This document shows, piece by piece, positions 34,138-42,612 of a stretch of DNA of 64,000 bases. Source of the stretch: CALBPI01 sp039821605. GTDB taxonomy: Bacteria > Pseudomonadota > Gammaproteobacteria > Steroidobacterales > Woeseiaceae. The notes beneath the pieces are model-generated. The model was not told the origin of the DNA and made no database searches. It saw only the letters and a program-made list of their open reading frames with translations. Within the stretch, counting starts at the first letter, position 1, and every line of letters starts with the position of its first letter. Where the stretch lies: positions 248,001-312,000 of the forward strand of contig JBCBNV010000001.1 in assembly GCA_039821605.1 (NCBI GenBank), in the 5' to 3' direction. The position numbers were made by a program, and so were the translations under genes.

Positions 34138-36578
34138 GCACCCCCATCACAACGATCGCTTGGCGCCACGGCGACACACAGGCGGCCTTTGGACTCGACG
34201 CGTTGCCGCTCGTCATCGGTACCGTCAGCGCGGCCAATATTCGCATCGCGGGCCCCGGTGGGCAGACGCTCGCGCAGATCGACGTCATCGACGGGCGGCC
34301 CTTCGTGCAGCCCATCATGCGACCGTCGCCCCTGGCGCTTGACGGGACGGTGCTCGACGGCTCGCGCACGCTCTCCGATGGGCAGACGTTGTCGGCGCAC
34401 GGCGTGGAGATCGACGTGCGCATCGACGGTGCGTCGCTGCAGCTCGTGCAGCACAGCCGGGCGAGCTTGTTCGAGACCCTGCCGCCCGTCGTCGAGCGCG
34501 AGGACGACGACAGCCCGATTGTGGCCGAGGAATGGCGACCCACCGCGGGTGCGCAGCCCGCGCGTCGCGGGCGTCGTTGGGTGATGCCTGTGATCGGCAG
34601 CGTGCTCGCCGTGATGGCCTTCGTCGTGTTCTGGCTCACAACGTCGGTGGCGCTGCGCCTGGAGACCACGCCCGCGACGCCGGGTGCCGTATTCATCGAG
34701 GGCAGCGGTCCCGCGATTCGCGTTGGTGATCGGTGGCTGCTGCGGCGCGGCGTGCACCGCTTTGTGCTGCAAAGCCCGGGCTACGTCGATCTGGACCAGC
34801 GCATCGATATCGACGGCAGCACGACGACGCTCGTGCTCGAACAGCAACCGCTGCCGGGACAGCTCGAGGTACGCACCGATGCCACGCGCGAGGGCACAGG
34901 CACGGTCACGCTCGTCGACGGTGACGGCAACCAGTACGAGACCGAAGCACCCGCGCTGTTCGAAGGTCTGCTGCCGGGCACCTACGAAGTGACGGTCGCG
35001 CAGCCCGGGTATCTCGAATGGACGGACCTCGTCTCTGTCACGGGGCTGACGCGAACGCAGCAGCTTGAGATCGATCTCGTGCCCGACTACGCGCGCGTGG
35101 CGATCGAGACGATCCCCGCGGGTGCGAGTGTGTCATCGCTGGACACCAATACCACGCTCGCCGAGGCCACACCCGCGACCGTCGAGTTACCCGACGGCCG
35201 CCAGAAGGTGCTGATAGCGCTCGACGGTTACAAGCCCGTGGAACGCACCTACCGCGTGTTTGCCAATAGTGCGGTCGAGGCCGCGCCCATTACGCTGGAA
35301 CCCGCCGACGCGCAGCTCACGGTCACGAGTCGGCCCGCGGGTGCGAGCGTGACGCTCGACGGACGCTACCAGGGCCGAACACCCATCACGCTGGCGCTGG
35401 AGCCCGACGAGCAGTATGAACTCAGACTCACGCGTCAGGGTTTCGCGCCACAGTCGCGCCGTGTGGCGTTGCCGTCGGCTACGCAGCGACGCATGAGTTT
35501 CGAGCTCGACGCACGCAATGGCGACGTCACGGTGCGTGCGGTCCCGGCCGACGCGGAGATCCTGGTCAATGGCCGCGTGGTCGGCTCGGGCACGGCGCAG
35601 GTGTCGCTGCCGGCGATCCCGCAGCGCATCACCGTGCGCAAGCCCGGCTACATCGAGCAGGAGCGTACGGTGACGCCGCGACCCGGCTTCACGCAAACGG
35701 TGGACGTGCGATTGCAGACGGCCGAGGCCGCGCGACTGGCGAGCATTCCGCAGCGTATCGAGGTCGCCAACGACCACGCCCTGCGTTACTTCCGCGGCGG
35801 CACCTTCCAGCGCGGGACCTCGCGCCGTGAGCCCGATCGCCGCGCCAACGAAACGCTCGTCGATGTGCGCATCACAAAGCCGTTCTACCTGGGTGTGACT
35901 GAAGTCACCAACGCGCAGTTCGCGGCCTTCCGCGCGGCGCACGATCGTCGTGGCGATGTCTATGCGGCCCTGGCCGGCGACAACAATCCCGTCGTCAATG
36001 TGAGCTGGCAGGACGCTGCCGCCTACTGTAACTGGCTGAGCCAGAGGGAAGGGCTGCAGCCCGCTTACATCGGCGAGTTCGGTTCGCTCGTTGCCGTGGT
36101 GCCGGCCACAAACGGCTACCGGCTGCCCAGTGAAGCCGAGTGGGTCTGGGCCGCGCGCTACGCGGGACGCACCGGCAATCCGCGGCGCTTTGGCTGGGGG
36201 GCGAACATGCCGCCCGCCGACAAGAGCGCGAACCTCGCCGACGAAACGGCGTCTGATCTTGTGAGGAACGTGTTGATTGACTACCGCGATGGATTCCCGG
36301 CAACGGCGCCCGTGGGCAGCTTTGCCCCCAACGCGGCGGGCGTCTACGACCTCGACGGTAATGTCGCGGAGTGGATTCACGACTACTATGCATCGAGTCC
36401 GGATACGGACGGTCCGCAGATCGATTCGTTTGGACCCGAGAAGGGCACCGACCATGTGATTCGCGGCCCGGGCTGGCGCGATGCCAATGTGCAGCGCGTG
36501 CGACTGGCCTACCGCGGCTTTGGTAAGGATCCCGAGGTCGACATCGGTTTCCGCATTGTGCGGTTTGCCGACCGCTGA
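34134..36578 (+). CDS. Transmembrane PEGA-repeat protein with FGE-sulfatase-like C-terminal domain
   Basis: 814 residues. Residues 1-105 look like an FHA-type beta sandwich (LPLVIGTVSAANIRIAG, GQTLAQIDVIDGRPFVQP). A membrane helix spans about 150-172. Five PEGA-like repeats follow (about 174-530; for example VTSRPAGASVTLDGRYQGRTP). Residues about 550-813 are an FGE-sulfatase/SUMF1 domain: FRGGTFQRGTSR, YLGVTEVTNAQFAAF, VNVSWQDAAAYCNWLS, YRLPSEAEWVWAAR, DLDGNVAEWIHDYY and GFRIVR. The two Cys that make active formylglycine-generating enzyme are not seen (RGPGWRDANVQRVR instead), so it is probably a ligand- or protein-binding version. ATGA overlap with the kinase-TPR gene. Confidence 0.88.
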   Translation: MSTPITTIAWRHGDTQAAFGLDALPLVIGTVSAANIRIAGPGGQTLAQIDVIDGRPFVQPIMRPSPLALDGTVLDGSRTLSDGQTLSAHGVEIDVRIDGASLQLVQHSRASLFETLPPVVEREDDDSPIVAEEWRPTAGAQPARRGRRWVMPVIGSVLAVMAFVVFWLTTSVALRLETTPATPGAVFIEGSGPAIRVGDRWLLRRGVHRFVLQSPGYVDLDQRIDIDGSTTTLVLEQQPLPGQLEVRTDATREGTGTVTLVDGDGNQYETEAPALFEGLLPGTYEVTVAQPGYLEWTDLVSVTGLTRTQQLEIDLVPDYARVAIETIPAGASVSSLDTNTTLAEATPATVELPDGRQKVLIALDGYKPVERTYRVFANSAVEAAPITLEPADAQLTVTSRPAGASVTLDGRYQGRTPITLALEPDEQYELRLTRQGFAPQSRRVALPSATQRRMSFELDARNGDVTVRAVPADAEILVNGRVVGSGTAQVSLPAIPQRITVRKPGYIEQERTVTPRPGFTQTVDVRLQTAEAARLASIPQRIEVANDHALRYFRGGTFQRGTSRREPDRRANETLVDVRITKPFYLGVTEVTNAQFAAFRAAHDRRGDVYAALAGDNNPVVNVSWQDAAAYCNWLSQREGLQPAYIGEFGSLVAVVPATNGYRLPSEAEWVWAARYAGRTGNPRRFGWGANMPPADKSANLADETASDLVRNVLIDYRDGFPATAPVGSFAPNAAGVYDLDGNVAEWIHDYYASSPDTDGPQIDSFGPEKGTDHVIRGPGWRDANVQRVRLAYRGFGKDPEVDIGFRIVRFADR

Positions 36579-36589
36579 GGAGAACACGC

Positions 36590-36889
36590 ATGACGCTACA
36601 ACGAGGCATGTTACTGGCGCTGATTCTGGGCGTCTCGCTGACCGCAGTCGGCATCGCGCAGCAGTCCGATGAGTCGGACACATCAGAGAACACAGCCGAG
36701 GAAGCGCAGGCGACGGAAAGCGCCGATGGCCCCACGGAGCAAGAGGTGCTCGACGCGGAAGGCGCCGCCGTCGATGAGATCCTCGAAGACGCCGAACTCA
36801 TCTACAAGGAAGACGAGGACTCCGAAGACTTCATTCCCTCGCAGCAAGTCTCGGCCGACCAGTCGCTCGACTACCCGATTGATATCTGA
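36590..36889 (+). CDS. Small secreted acidic protein
   Basis: 99 residues. A signal peptide (about 1-24, ending GIAQQ) precedes about 70 residues dominated by Asp, Glu, Ser and Thr with few hydrophobics, ending SADQSLDYPIDI. No known family. GAGGAGAACACGC before the ATG is a good ribosome-binding site. It lies between the PEGA sensor (11 bases) and the channel gene (17 bases) in the operon, so it should act in the periplasm with them. Disorder is likely. Confidence 0.75.
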   Translation: MTLQRGMLLALILGVSLTAVGIAQQSDESDTSENTAEEAQATESADGPTEQEVLDAEGAAVDEILEDAELIYKEDEDSEDFIPSQQVSADQSLDYPIDI

Positions 36890-36906
36890 CGCCAGCAAGG
36901 CCCCGC

Positions 36907-37713
36907 ATGAACAGAAAGAACTTTCCCGTCGAATTCGTCTACCAGTTGTTCGCACTGGCGATCGCCATCGTGCTCGTCCACGGCTTCTATGTGTCCGTGG
37001 TGCGGCCGACGGCGTCCGAAGTGATTGCCGAGCAGAACCTGGCGGCCAAGAATGACCCGGACTTCATCCGTGAGCGCTCTGCCTGGGTGCTCGTCAAGGA
37101 CTTCGAGCAGGAGGCCTGTTTCATCCTCATGCTCTGGGCGCTGGCCATCATGGGCTACAAGGCCCTGATGCTCGTGCGCGAGCGCGCGCTGCTCGAGGAG
37201 GAGCTCGTCTCCGTTCCAGACGGCATGCGCGTGTTACCCGAAGACACGCGCGAATTCTCGCGCCAGATCCAGGCGCTCGATGCGGGCAAGCGGCGCATGC
37301 TGCTGCCGCGGGCGCTGCTCAATGCGCTGCAGCGCTTTGCCTCGACACGCAACGTTCAGGACGTCTCGTCATCTACGCACACGATCATGGAATCCGAGGC
37401 CGACCGGCTCGAGGCCGAGCTCTCCATGATTCGCTACATCTCCTGGGCCATCCCAAGCGTGGGCTTTATCGGCACGGTTCGGGGCATTGGTGAAGCGCTC
37501 GCGCAGGCCGACCGCGCCGTGCAGGGCGATATCGCGGGCGTGACCCAGAGCCTGGGTGTCGCGTTCAACTCGACGTTCATCGCGCTCATGATTTCGATTT
37601 TCCTCATGTTCCTCGTGCACCAGCTCACGCTCATGCAGGAGCGCCTCGTGTTTGACACCGAGTCCTACTGTGACGACCGGCTTGTGCGTCACATGTATGC
37701 GGAGCAGCACTGA
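36907..37713 (+). CDS. MotA/TolQ/ExbB-family proton channel subunit
   Basis: 268 residues with four membrane segments (about 11-32, 71-90, 176-197, 222-241). The last two form the conserved MotA_ExbB unit: ISWAIPSVGFIGTVRGIGEAL and GVAFNSTFIALMISIFLMFLV. As in ExbB/TolQ the large loop between helices 2 and 3 is cytoplasmic. These proteins form pentamers around a dimer of ExbD/TolR/MotB and couple ion flow to work at the envelope. No ExbD/TolR/MotB gene is present; the nearest membrane partners are the two VWA proteins downstream, which have a TolR-like N-terminus. Confidence 0.9.
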   Translation: MNRKNFPVEFVYQLFALAIAIVLVHGFYVSVVRPTASEVIAEQNLAAKNDPDFIRERSAWVLVKDFEQEACFILMLWALAIMGYKALMLVRERALLEEELVSVPDGMRVLPEDTREFSRQIQALDAGKRRMLLPRALLNALQRFASTRNVQDVSSSTHTIMESEADRLEAELSMIRYISWAIPSVGFIGTVRGIGEALAQADRAVQGDIAGVTQSLGVAFNSTFIALMISIFLMFLVHQLTLMQERLVFDTESYCDDRLVRHMYAEQH

Positions 37714-37723
37714 GTAGCGCCAC

Positions 37724-39076
37724 GTGAGCAGCCTCGTCCTCGACATCAACGACACCGCATTGCGCGTCATCGACGGCGCCAGCCGCGTTGCTGTCGAGCC
37801 CGGTTTTGCGCTTGCGGAGTCGGGCAGCGTCACGATGTCGGGCACCGCGGCCGCTGAGCTGTCGCGGCGCCGGCCGCGCTCGGTCACCAACGACTACTGG
37901 TACCGCCTGGATGCCGCGCCGCTCGAGGCGCACGCGGGACTGAGCCGCGCCGATATTGCCAGCGCACAAATCGCGGCGCTCATGCCCGCCACGGCCTTCG
38001 CCAATCGCGAGGTGGTGGTGGTGTTGCCCAGCGATGTGCGACGTGAATCGCTGGGCTTGCTGCTTGGCGTGTTGCAGGCGAACCAGCTCAATCCCGTCGC
38101 ACTCGTGGACGCGGCCGTCGCCGCCACGCGCACGCACTACGTGGACCGCGTGGCGCTCAACGTCGAGCTCGGATTGCACGCCGCGGCCGTGTCGCGGCTT
38201 TACCAGACCGCCGGTACGGCCGCGCTAGAGGATGTCCGCTCGATCGAAGGCAGCGGCTTGCTCGCGTTGCGCGACGCCTGGGCCAAGTATTTTGCCGCCG
38301 AGTTCGTACGCCAGCGTCGCTTCGACCCCTTGCACAGCGCCGAGAGCGAGCAGCACCTTTACGACCAGCTCTCGGGCTGGCTTGGGCGTATCGACAGCGC
38401 GGGCACGGCCACGCTGGCACTCGAATCAGCGGGGCGCAGCCACGAGATTGAGGTCGAGCGCGTTGACGTGATCAATGTGGTCGCCGATCACTACCAACGC
38501 CTGGCCGATACGGCGCGCGCGCTATTGTCTGCCGGCGAGACGCCGGCCATGCAGATGCGGATGGCCGTGAGCGGACTGCCGGGTCTTGCCGACATGCTCG
38601 TGGCCCGGGTCGGTGGCGCCTGGCACGCCGTCGCCGATGACGCGGCGGCCACGGGTGCGCGCGACAGAGTCCGCGGCAAGACGGGCGACACGGGCCGCGT
38701 GCTTCGCGAGCTGCCAACCGAAGACGAGCTCGCGCCCGAGACGGCTGTTGAGGCGGATGACGCGGAGCTGCCCACTCATGTCTTATTGGGCGCGCGCGCC
38801 GTCGCACTCAACGACGCGCCGCTCATGTTGGGTGCGGGCAGCGCGCAGGCACCGCAGCGCTACCTGTTGCTTGAGGGCTCCCCGGCTGGCGTGTCGGGCC
38901 TGCATTGCGAGCTCGCACTCGCCAACGGCCAGTGCCTGCTCACCGATCATTCACGCTACGGCACGTTCTTGAATGGCAACCGCATCAAGACCAGCGCGTC
39001 ACTGCGTGCGGGCGACACCATTCGCGTCGGAACGCCGGGCCTCGAGCTGCAACTCATTCGCGCGGAGGTGCTCTGA
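37724..39076 (+). CDS. Actin/Hsp70-like domain fused to FHA domain
   Basis: 450 residues. Residues 1-300 look like an actin/Hsp70-like ATPase: LVLDINDTALRVI (phosphate-1-like), VVVVLPSDVRRESLGLLLGVL, RVALNVELGLHAAAVSRL (phosphate-2-like) and AVSGLPGLADML near 285. Residues about 350-450 form an FHA domain with the phosphothreonine-binding residues GVSGLHCELALANG and DHSRYGTFLNGNRI. It should read a phosphorylated partner made by the kinases of this operon. GTG start. It overlaps the first VWA gene by one base (TGATG). Confidence 0.8.
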   Translation: MSSLVLDINDTALRVIDGASRVAVEPGFALAESGSVTMSGTAAAELSRRRPRSVTNDYWYRLDAAPLEAHAGLSRADIASAQIAALMPATAFANREVVVVLPSDVRRESLGLLLGVLQANQLNPVALVDAAVAATRTHYVDRVALNVELGLHAAAVSRLYQTAGTAALEDVRSIEGSGLLALRDAWAKYFAAEFVRQRRFDPLHSAESEQHLYDQLSGWLGRIDSAGTATLALESAGRSHEIEVERVDVINVVADHYQRLADTARALLSAGETPAMQMRMAVSGLPGLADMLVARVGGAWHAVADDAAATGARDRVRGKTGDTGRVLRELPTEDELAPETAVEADDAELPTHVLLGARAVALNDAPLMLGAGSAQAPQRYLLLEGSPAGVSGLHCELALANGQCLLTDHSRYGTFLNGNRIKTSASLRAGDTIRVGTPGLELQLIRAEVL

Positions 39077-40173
39077 TGGCCCGTCGCCGGCGTCGCACCG
39101 AAGTCTTCAGCATGTCGTTCCTCGACTGCATGAGTTGCGGCTTTGGCGCCGTGATCCTGTTCTTCATGATCATCAACGCGTCAGTCAAGGAACAGTCGGA
39201 CCTCGAAAACTCCGAAGAGCTGTCCGAAGTGCGCCGCATCGAGCGCGAGGTGCTCGAGGGCCGCAAGAATCTGGTGCAGCTGCGCAACACGTTGGAGGAA
39301 ACCAACGACGAGATCGTGCGCGCCGAGGGCGACACGGAGCGGCTTATCGAACGCATCCGCGAGCTGGAAGAACGGCTCGCCGAGTACGACGACACCACGG
39401 TGGCTCGAGAGGAGAGTGTCGAGCAGCTGCGCGCGGACATCGAGCAACTTGAGGAGGCGCGGCGACGGCTTGCGGCCGAGGTCGAGTCGTCGGGGCCGGC
39501 CGGCGAGGCCGTGCGCGCCTTCGTCGGCGATGGCTCGCGCCAGTACCTGAGCGGCCTGCGCATGGGTGGTGAGCGCACGCTCATCCTCGTCGACAGTTCA
39601 TCGAGCATGCTCGATGAGAACATCGTCAACATCATTCGCAGGCGCATCCAACCGCCCGAGCAGCAGTTGCGCTCGGCCAAGTGGCGCCAGGCGGTGGCGT
39701 CCGTGGACTGGATCACGACGCAGTTGCCGCGCACGGGCAAGTTCCAGATCTACCGTTTCAATGAGACCGCAGAGCCGGCCATTGCCGGCAGCGCCGGGCT
39801 TTGGCTCGACGTGGGTGACGGCGACCAGCTCGAACGCGCCGTGCAGGTCCTGCGCACGACGCCGCCTTCGGGTGGCACCAATCTCTGGGCGGCATTCCGT
39901 GTGGCCTCGGAAATGTCACCGCGGCCGGACAACATCCTGCTGCTGGTCGACAGCCTGCCGACACTGGGTGAACGACCGCCGGCGAAGAACACAGTCAGCC
40001 CCGGCGACCGGCTCAGGCTGTTCGGCCAGGCCGTGCGCGAGTTACCGAGCGGTATTCCCGTCAACATCCTCATGTACCCCATGGAGGGCGACTACATGGC
40101 GCCCGTCGAGTACTGGAAGCTCGCGTACCGCAGTCGCGGCAGCTTCATGAGCATTAGCGACGACTGGCCCTAG
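39076..40173 (+). CDS. Membrane-anchored VWA protein 1 with TolR/ExbD-like N-terminus
   Basis: 365 residues. A basic start (MARRRRRTEV) leads to a membrane helix at about 14-36 beginning SFLDCMSCGFGAVILFFMI. A long coiled coil (about 40-150) follows and then a VWA domain with a MIDAS DSSSSM at residue 173 and SGGTNLW for the Thr ligand. The Asp at 17 sits just as in the PLLDVLLVLL segment of TolR or the ExbD equivalent, so this may be the stator partner of the MotA/ExbB-like channel. The VWA would bind a protein through a divalent metal. It shares the N-terminal motif with the next gene. Confidence 0.85.
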   Translation: MARRRRRTEVFSMSFLDCMSCGFGAVILFFMIINASVKEQSDLENSEELSEVRRIEREVLEGRKNLVQLRNTLEETNDEIVRAEGDTERLIERIRELEERLAEYDDTTVAREESVEQLRADIEQLEEARRRLAAEVESSGPAGEAVRAFVGDGSRQYLSGLRMGGERTLILVDSSSSMLDENIVNIIRRRIQPPEQQLRSAKWRQAVASVDWITTQLPRTGKFQIYRFNETAEPAIAGSAGLWLDVGDGDQLERAVQVLRTTPPSGGTNLWAAFRVASEMSPRPDNILLLVDSLPTLGERPPAKNTVSPGDRLRLFGQAVRELPSGIPVNILMYPMEGDYMAPVEYWKLAYRSRGSFMSISDDWP

Positions 40174-40182
40174 GAGCGGACG

Positions 40183-41181
40183 ATGGCAAGAAGGCAACGC
40201 CGCGAGGCGGACAATTTCAGCCTCTCGTTTCTCGACTGCATCTGTTGCGGTTTCGGGGCCATCATCCTGTTGCTGGTGCTCTCGCGCATTTACGAACCGC
40301 AGACCATCGAAGCCTCACGCGTGAACCTCGAGGGGGTCATCAAGGAGCTGGAGCAAACGCTCTTCGACATCCGTGGCGAGAGCGCCATTCTGCGCCGCGA
40401 CATTGAGAACTCGAGCACCGAGCTCACCGACAAGCAGGAGCTGGTGTCGGAGTTGCAGGGTGATTTCTCGAGGCTGCAGGGCCAGTTCGACGCCAGCACC
40501 CAGGAGGCGACCGTCTCCAGTGAGGACGTGGGGTCGCTGCGCGCGGCGCGTCAGCGGCTCACGGCCGAGATGCGACGCCTGCAGGAAAAGGCGCAGGCGC
40601 AGCCCGATGCACCCGTGGGCGGCATCCCTGTCGACAGCGAGTACATCATCTTCATTATCGACACCTCGGGGAGTATGCAGCGCTACAGCTGGAACCTCGT
40701 GCGACGCAAAATCGATGAGACCCTGAATCTCTACCCCGAGGTCAAGGGCATCCAGATCATGAACGACAACGGTGCCTACATGTTTGGCACGTTTGCGCGT
40801 AAGTGGATTCCAGACTCGCCGACGTTGCGCAGCTCAATTCGCACCCGACTCGCCACCTGGCGGGCCTTCAGTGACTCGAACCCGGTGCAGGGCATCAACG
40901 CTGCGATCCGCACGTTCTGGGCGCCCGACAAGCGCATCAGCATCTACGTATTCGGTGACGAGTTCACGGGTCAGTCCGTGGAGTCCGTCGCCGACGCCGT
41001 TGATCGCATCAATCGGCCCGATGAGTTTGGCCGGCCGCGTGTGCGAATCCACGGGATCGGGTTCCCGCTGCTGTTTGGCCAGCCCGGCCAGATCCAGCGC
41101 TCGACCGAGCAGTTCGCCGCACTCATGCGCGAATTGTGTCGCCGCAACGGCGGCACGTTTGTCGCGCTGACCGACCGCTAG
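40183..41181 (+). CDS. Membrane-anchored VWA protein 2 with TolR/ExbD-like N-terminus
   Basis: 332 residues, same plan as its neighbour: MARRQRREADNF, membrane helix from SFLDCICCGFGAIILLLVL (Asp 18), coiled coil to about 145, VWA domain with intact MIDAS DTSGSM at residue 160. Apart from the N-terminus the two proteins differ enough to be distinct subunits rather than a fresh duplicate. With protein 1 it could form the central dimer inside an ExbB-type pentamer; this is inference. The gene follows after nine bases. Confidence 0.85.
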   Translation: MARRQRREADNFSLSFLDCICCGFGAIILLLVLSRIYEPQTIEASRVNLEGVIKELEQTLFDIRGESAILRRDIENSSTELTDKQELVSELQGDFSRLQGQFDASTQEATVSSEDVGSLRAARQRLTAEMRRLQEKAQAQPDAPVGGIPVDSEYIIFIIDTSGSMQRYSWNLVRRKIDETLNLYPEVKGIQIMNDNGAYMFGTFARKWIPDSPTLRSSIRTRLATWRAFSDSNPVQGINAAIRTFWAPDKRISIYVFGDEFTGQSVESVADAVDRINRPDEFGRPRVRIHGIGFPLLFGQPGQIQRSTEQFAALMRELCRRNGGTFVALTDR

Positions 41182-41305
41182 CGCAGCCACATTTCGCCAC
41201 GATTGGTCCGCAGGCTGCCACGCCGCGGGCACGGCGCCGCCATGCGTGCGCGTTGCAATGGAGTTGTCCCGGGGCGTTCCCGGATTCATTGCAGGAGTTC
41301 ATGAC

Positions 41306-42055
41306 ATGAAACGTTTTTTGCTCACTGGTGTTGCGTTGGGTCTGGTTGCGGTTTCCGTGCCGCAGGCCGAGGCGGCCGACAGTTCGAAGAAGGAGATGGC
41401 CGGTGCCGGTGCTGGTGCGGTGATCGGCGGTGTGGTCGGCGGACCGCCCGGCGCAATCATCGGCGCGGCCGTGGGCGCACTGTTTGGTGACCGCTCGTAC
41501 AAGAAAGACCTCGAGATGGCCCGCCTCGACGAGACGGTTACCGAGCGCGAGACGACGATCGACGGTCTCGAGACGGATCTCGCGCGTCAGCGCGTCGAAA
41601 CGACGACGCTGCGCAACGAACTCACGGCCATCGACGAGAGCGGCGCCCGCGAGCTGCACGAGTTGCTCGTGCGGGGTCTCGAAATCGAGTTGCCGTACCG
41701 CACCGACGAGACCGATCTGCCCGTGGACATGCAGGCACGGCTGACAGCCATCGCCAGCCTGCTTGCGACGACGCCAGGCTTGTCCGTTCAGGTCGACGGT
41801 TACGCCGATCCGCGTGGCAGTGTCGACTACAACCAGGCGCTTTCGCTGGCGCGTGCGGAACGTGTGCGCGAGCTCATCTCGGCGGTCGGCATCGACTCGG
41901 GTCGGATCACGACCTTTGGCCACGGTGAGTCGATGACCACGGGCGAGGACACCACGATCCATCCTGACCAGCTCGCCCTGCAGCGGCGTGTCACCGTGAC
42001 GTTCTACCGCGAATCGACGGCCGCCGGTGTCGCTGCGCTGGGTGGCGGCGACTGA
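41306..42055 (+). CDS. OmpA-family protein with glycine zipper and coiled coil
   Basis: 249 residues. Signal peptide about 1-24, then a glycine-zipper stretch (GAGAGAVIGGVVGGPPG and GAAVGALFGD, about 32-64) that may insert into a membrane, a coiled coil (about 70-125) and an OmpA C-terminal peptidoglycan-binding domain (about 150-235; VQVDGYADPRGSVDYNQAL, ARAERVREL). It resembles the PdsO proteins found with proteobacterial sortases, but no sortase is present here. GCAGGAG precedes ATG 41306. It is 124 bases after the VWA gene, so it may be in the same unit or have its own promoter. Confidence 0.85.
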   Translation: MKRFLLTGVALGLVAVSVPQAEAADSSKKEMAGAGAGAVIGGVVGGPPGAIIGAAVGALFGDRSYKKDLEMARLDETVTERETTIDGLETDLARQRVETTTLRNELTAIDESGARELHELLVRGLEIELPYRTDETDLPVDMQARLTAIASLLATTPGLSVQVDGYADPRGSVDYNQALSLARAERVRELISAVGIDSGRITTFGHGESMTTGEDTTIHPDQLALQRRVTVTFYRESTAAGVAALGGGD

Positions 42056-42079
42056 GACTGACAAGGAGGTCCCGTTAAC

Positions 42080-42112
42080 GGCGCGCCGGCGATCCCCCGA
42101 AGCCGGCGCGCC
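42080..42112. terminator. Strong hairpin downstream of the OmpA-like gene
   Basis: An 11-bp perfect stem GGCGCGCCGGC/GCCGGCGCGCC with an 11-base loop follows the OmpA stop by 25 bases. There is no T run after it, so it may be a weak or factor-assisted terminator. Confidence 0.55.
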
Positions 42113-42240
42113 GTACCCGTTGCGCGCTCCGGGCGCTACACTAGAGCAATTCGAGCCCGAACCGGAGCGCCTTTGTTTCTTGTCCTGCGCCCTCGTGGCG
42201 ATTGCCCGATTTACTCCAGCCACCAAGAACGAGGCGTCGC

Positions 42241-42609
42241 ATGAGTGCCGACCCGCGGCCGGGCGCCGTTGCACTGCGCGAAAAGCGCTGCGAGCCCTGC
42301 GAGGGCGGTGTCGATCCGCTGGACGGCTCGCAGGCGCGCGAGTTGCTCGATTCGCTGCACGAAGACTGGCGCCTGTCGGACGACGAGAAACACATCGCGC
42401 GGACCTTTTCGTTTGCAGGTTGGCGGCGCACGATGGCGTTCGCCAATGCCGTGAGCTGGGTGGCCGACACAGAAGGCCACCACCCGCTGCTTGAGATTGG
42501 CTATGGCGGTTGCCGCGTGGTCTGGACCACAAACGCCATCGACGGACTCTCGGTCAACGACTTCATCTGCGCGGCCAAGGTTGACGCGCTCGTCGAGGAG
42601 GCCGACTGA
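42241..42609 (+). CDS. phhB: Pterin-4a-carbinolamine dehydratase
   Basis: 122 residues. The PCD motif EGHHPLLEIGYGGCRVVW and the end TTNAIDGLSVNDFICAAKVD are diagnostic: the two His at the motif bind the pterin. The enzyme dehydrates 4a-hydroxytetrahydropterin to recycle the cofactor of aromatic amino-acid hydroxylases. A C-x-x-C near residue 17 (RCEPCEGG) lies in a short N-terminal extension. No phhA is adjacent. Confidence 0.92.
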   Translation: MSADPRPGAVALREKRCEPCEGGVDPLDGSQARELLDSLHEDWRLSDDEKHIARTFSFAGWRRTMAFANAVSWVADTEGHHPLLEIGYGGCRVVWTTNAIDGLSVNDFICAAKVDALVEEAD

Positions 42610-42612
42610 GTC

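Noticed and set aside
34134..36578. Active formylglycine-generating enzyme
   Set aside because: The catalytic Cys pair is not found in the SUMF1-like domain and no sulfatase gene is near.
27128..42055. Type VI secretion cluster
   Set aside because: PpkA/PppA/Fha-like roles are present but no TssB, TssC, ClpV, Hcp, VgrG or IcmF-like gene is seen.
41306..42055. Proteobacterial sortase system (PdsO)
   Set aside because: The OmpA-like protein resembles PdsO, but there is no sortase or LPXTG-type substrate in the window.
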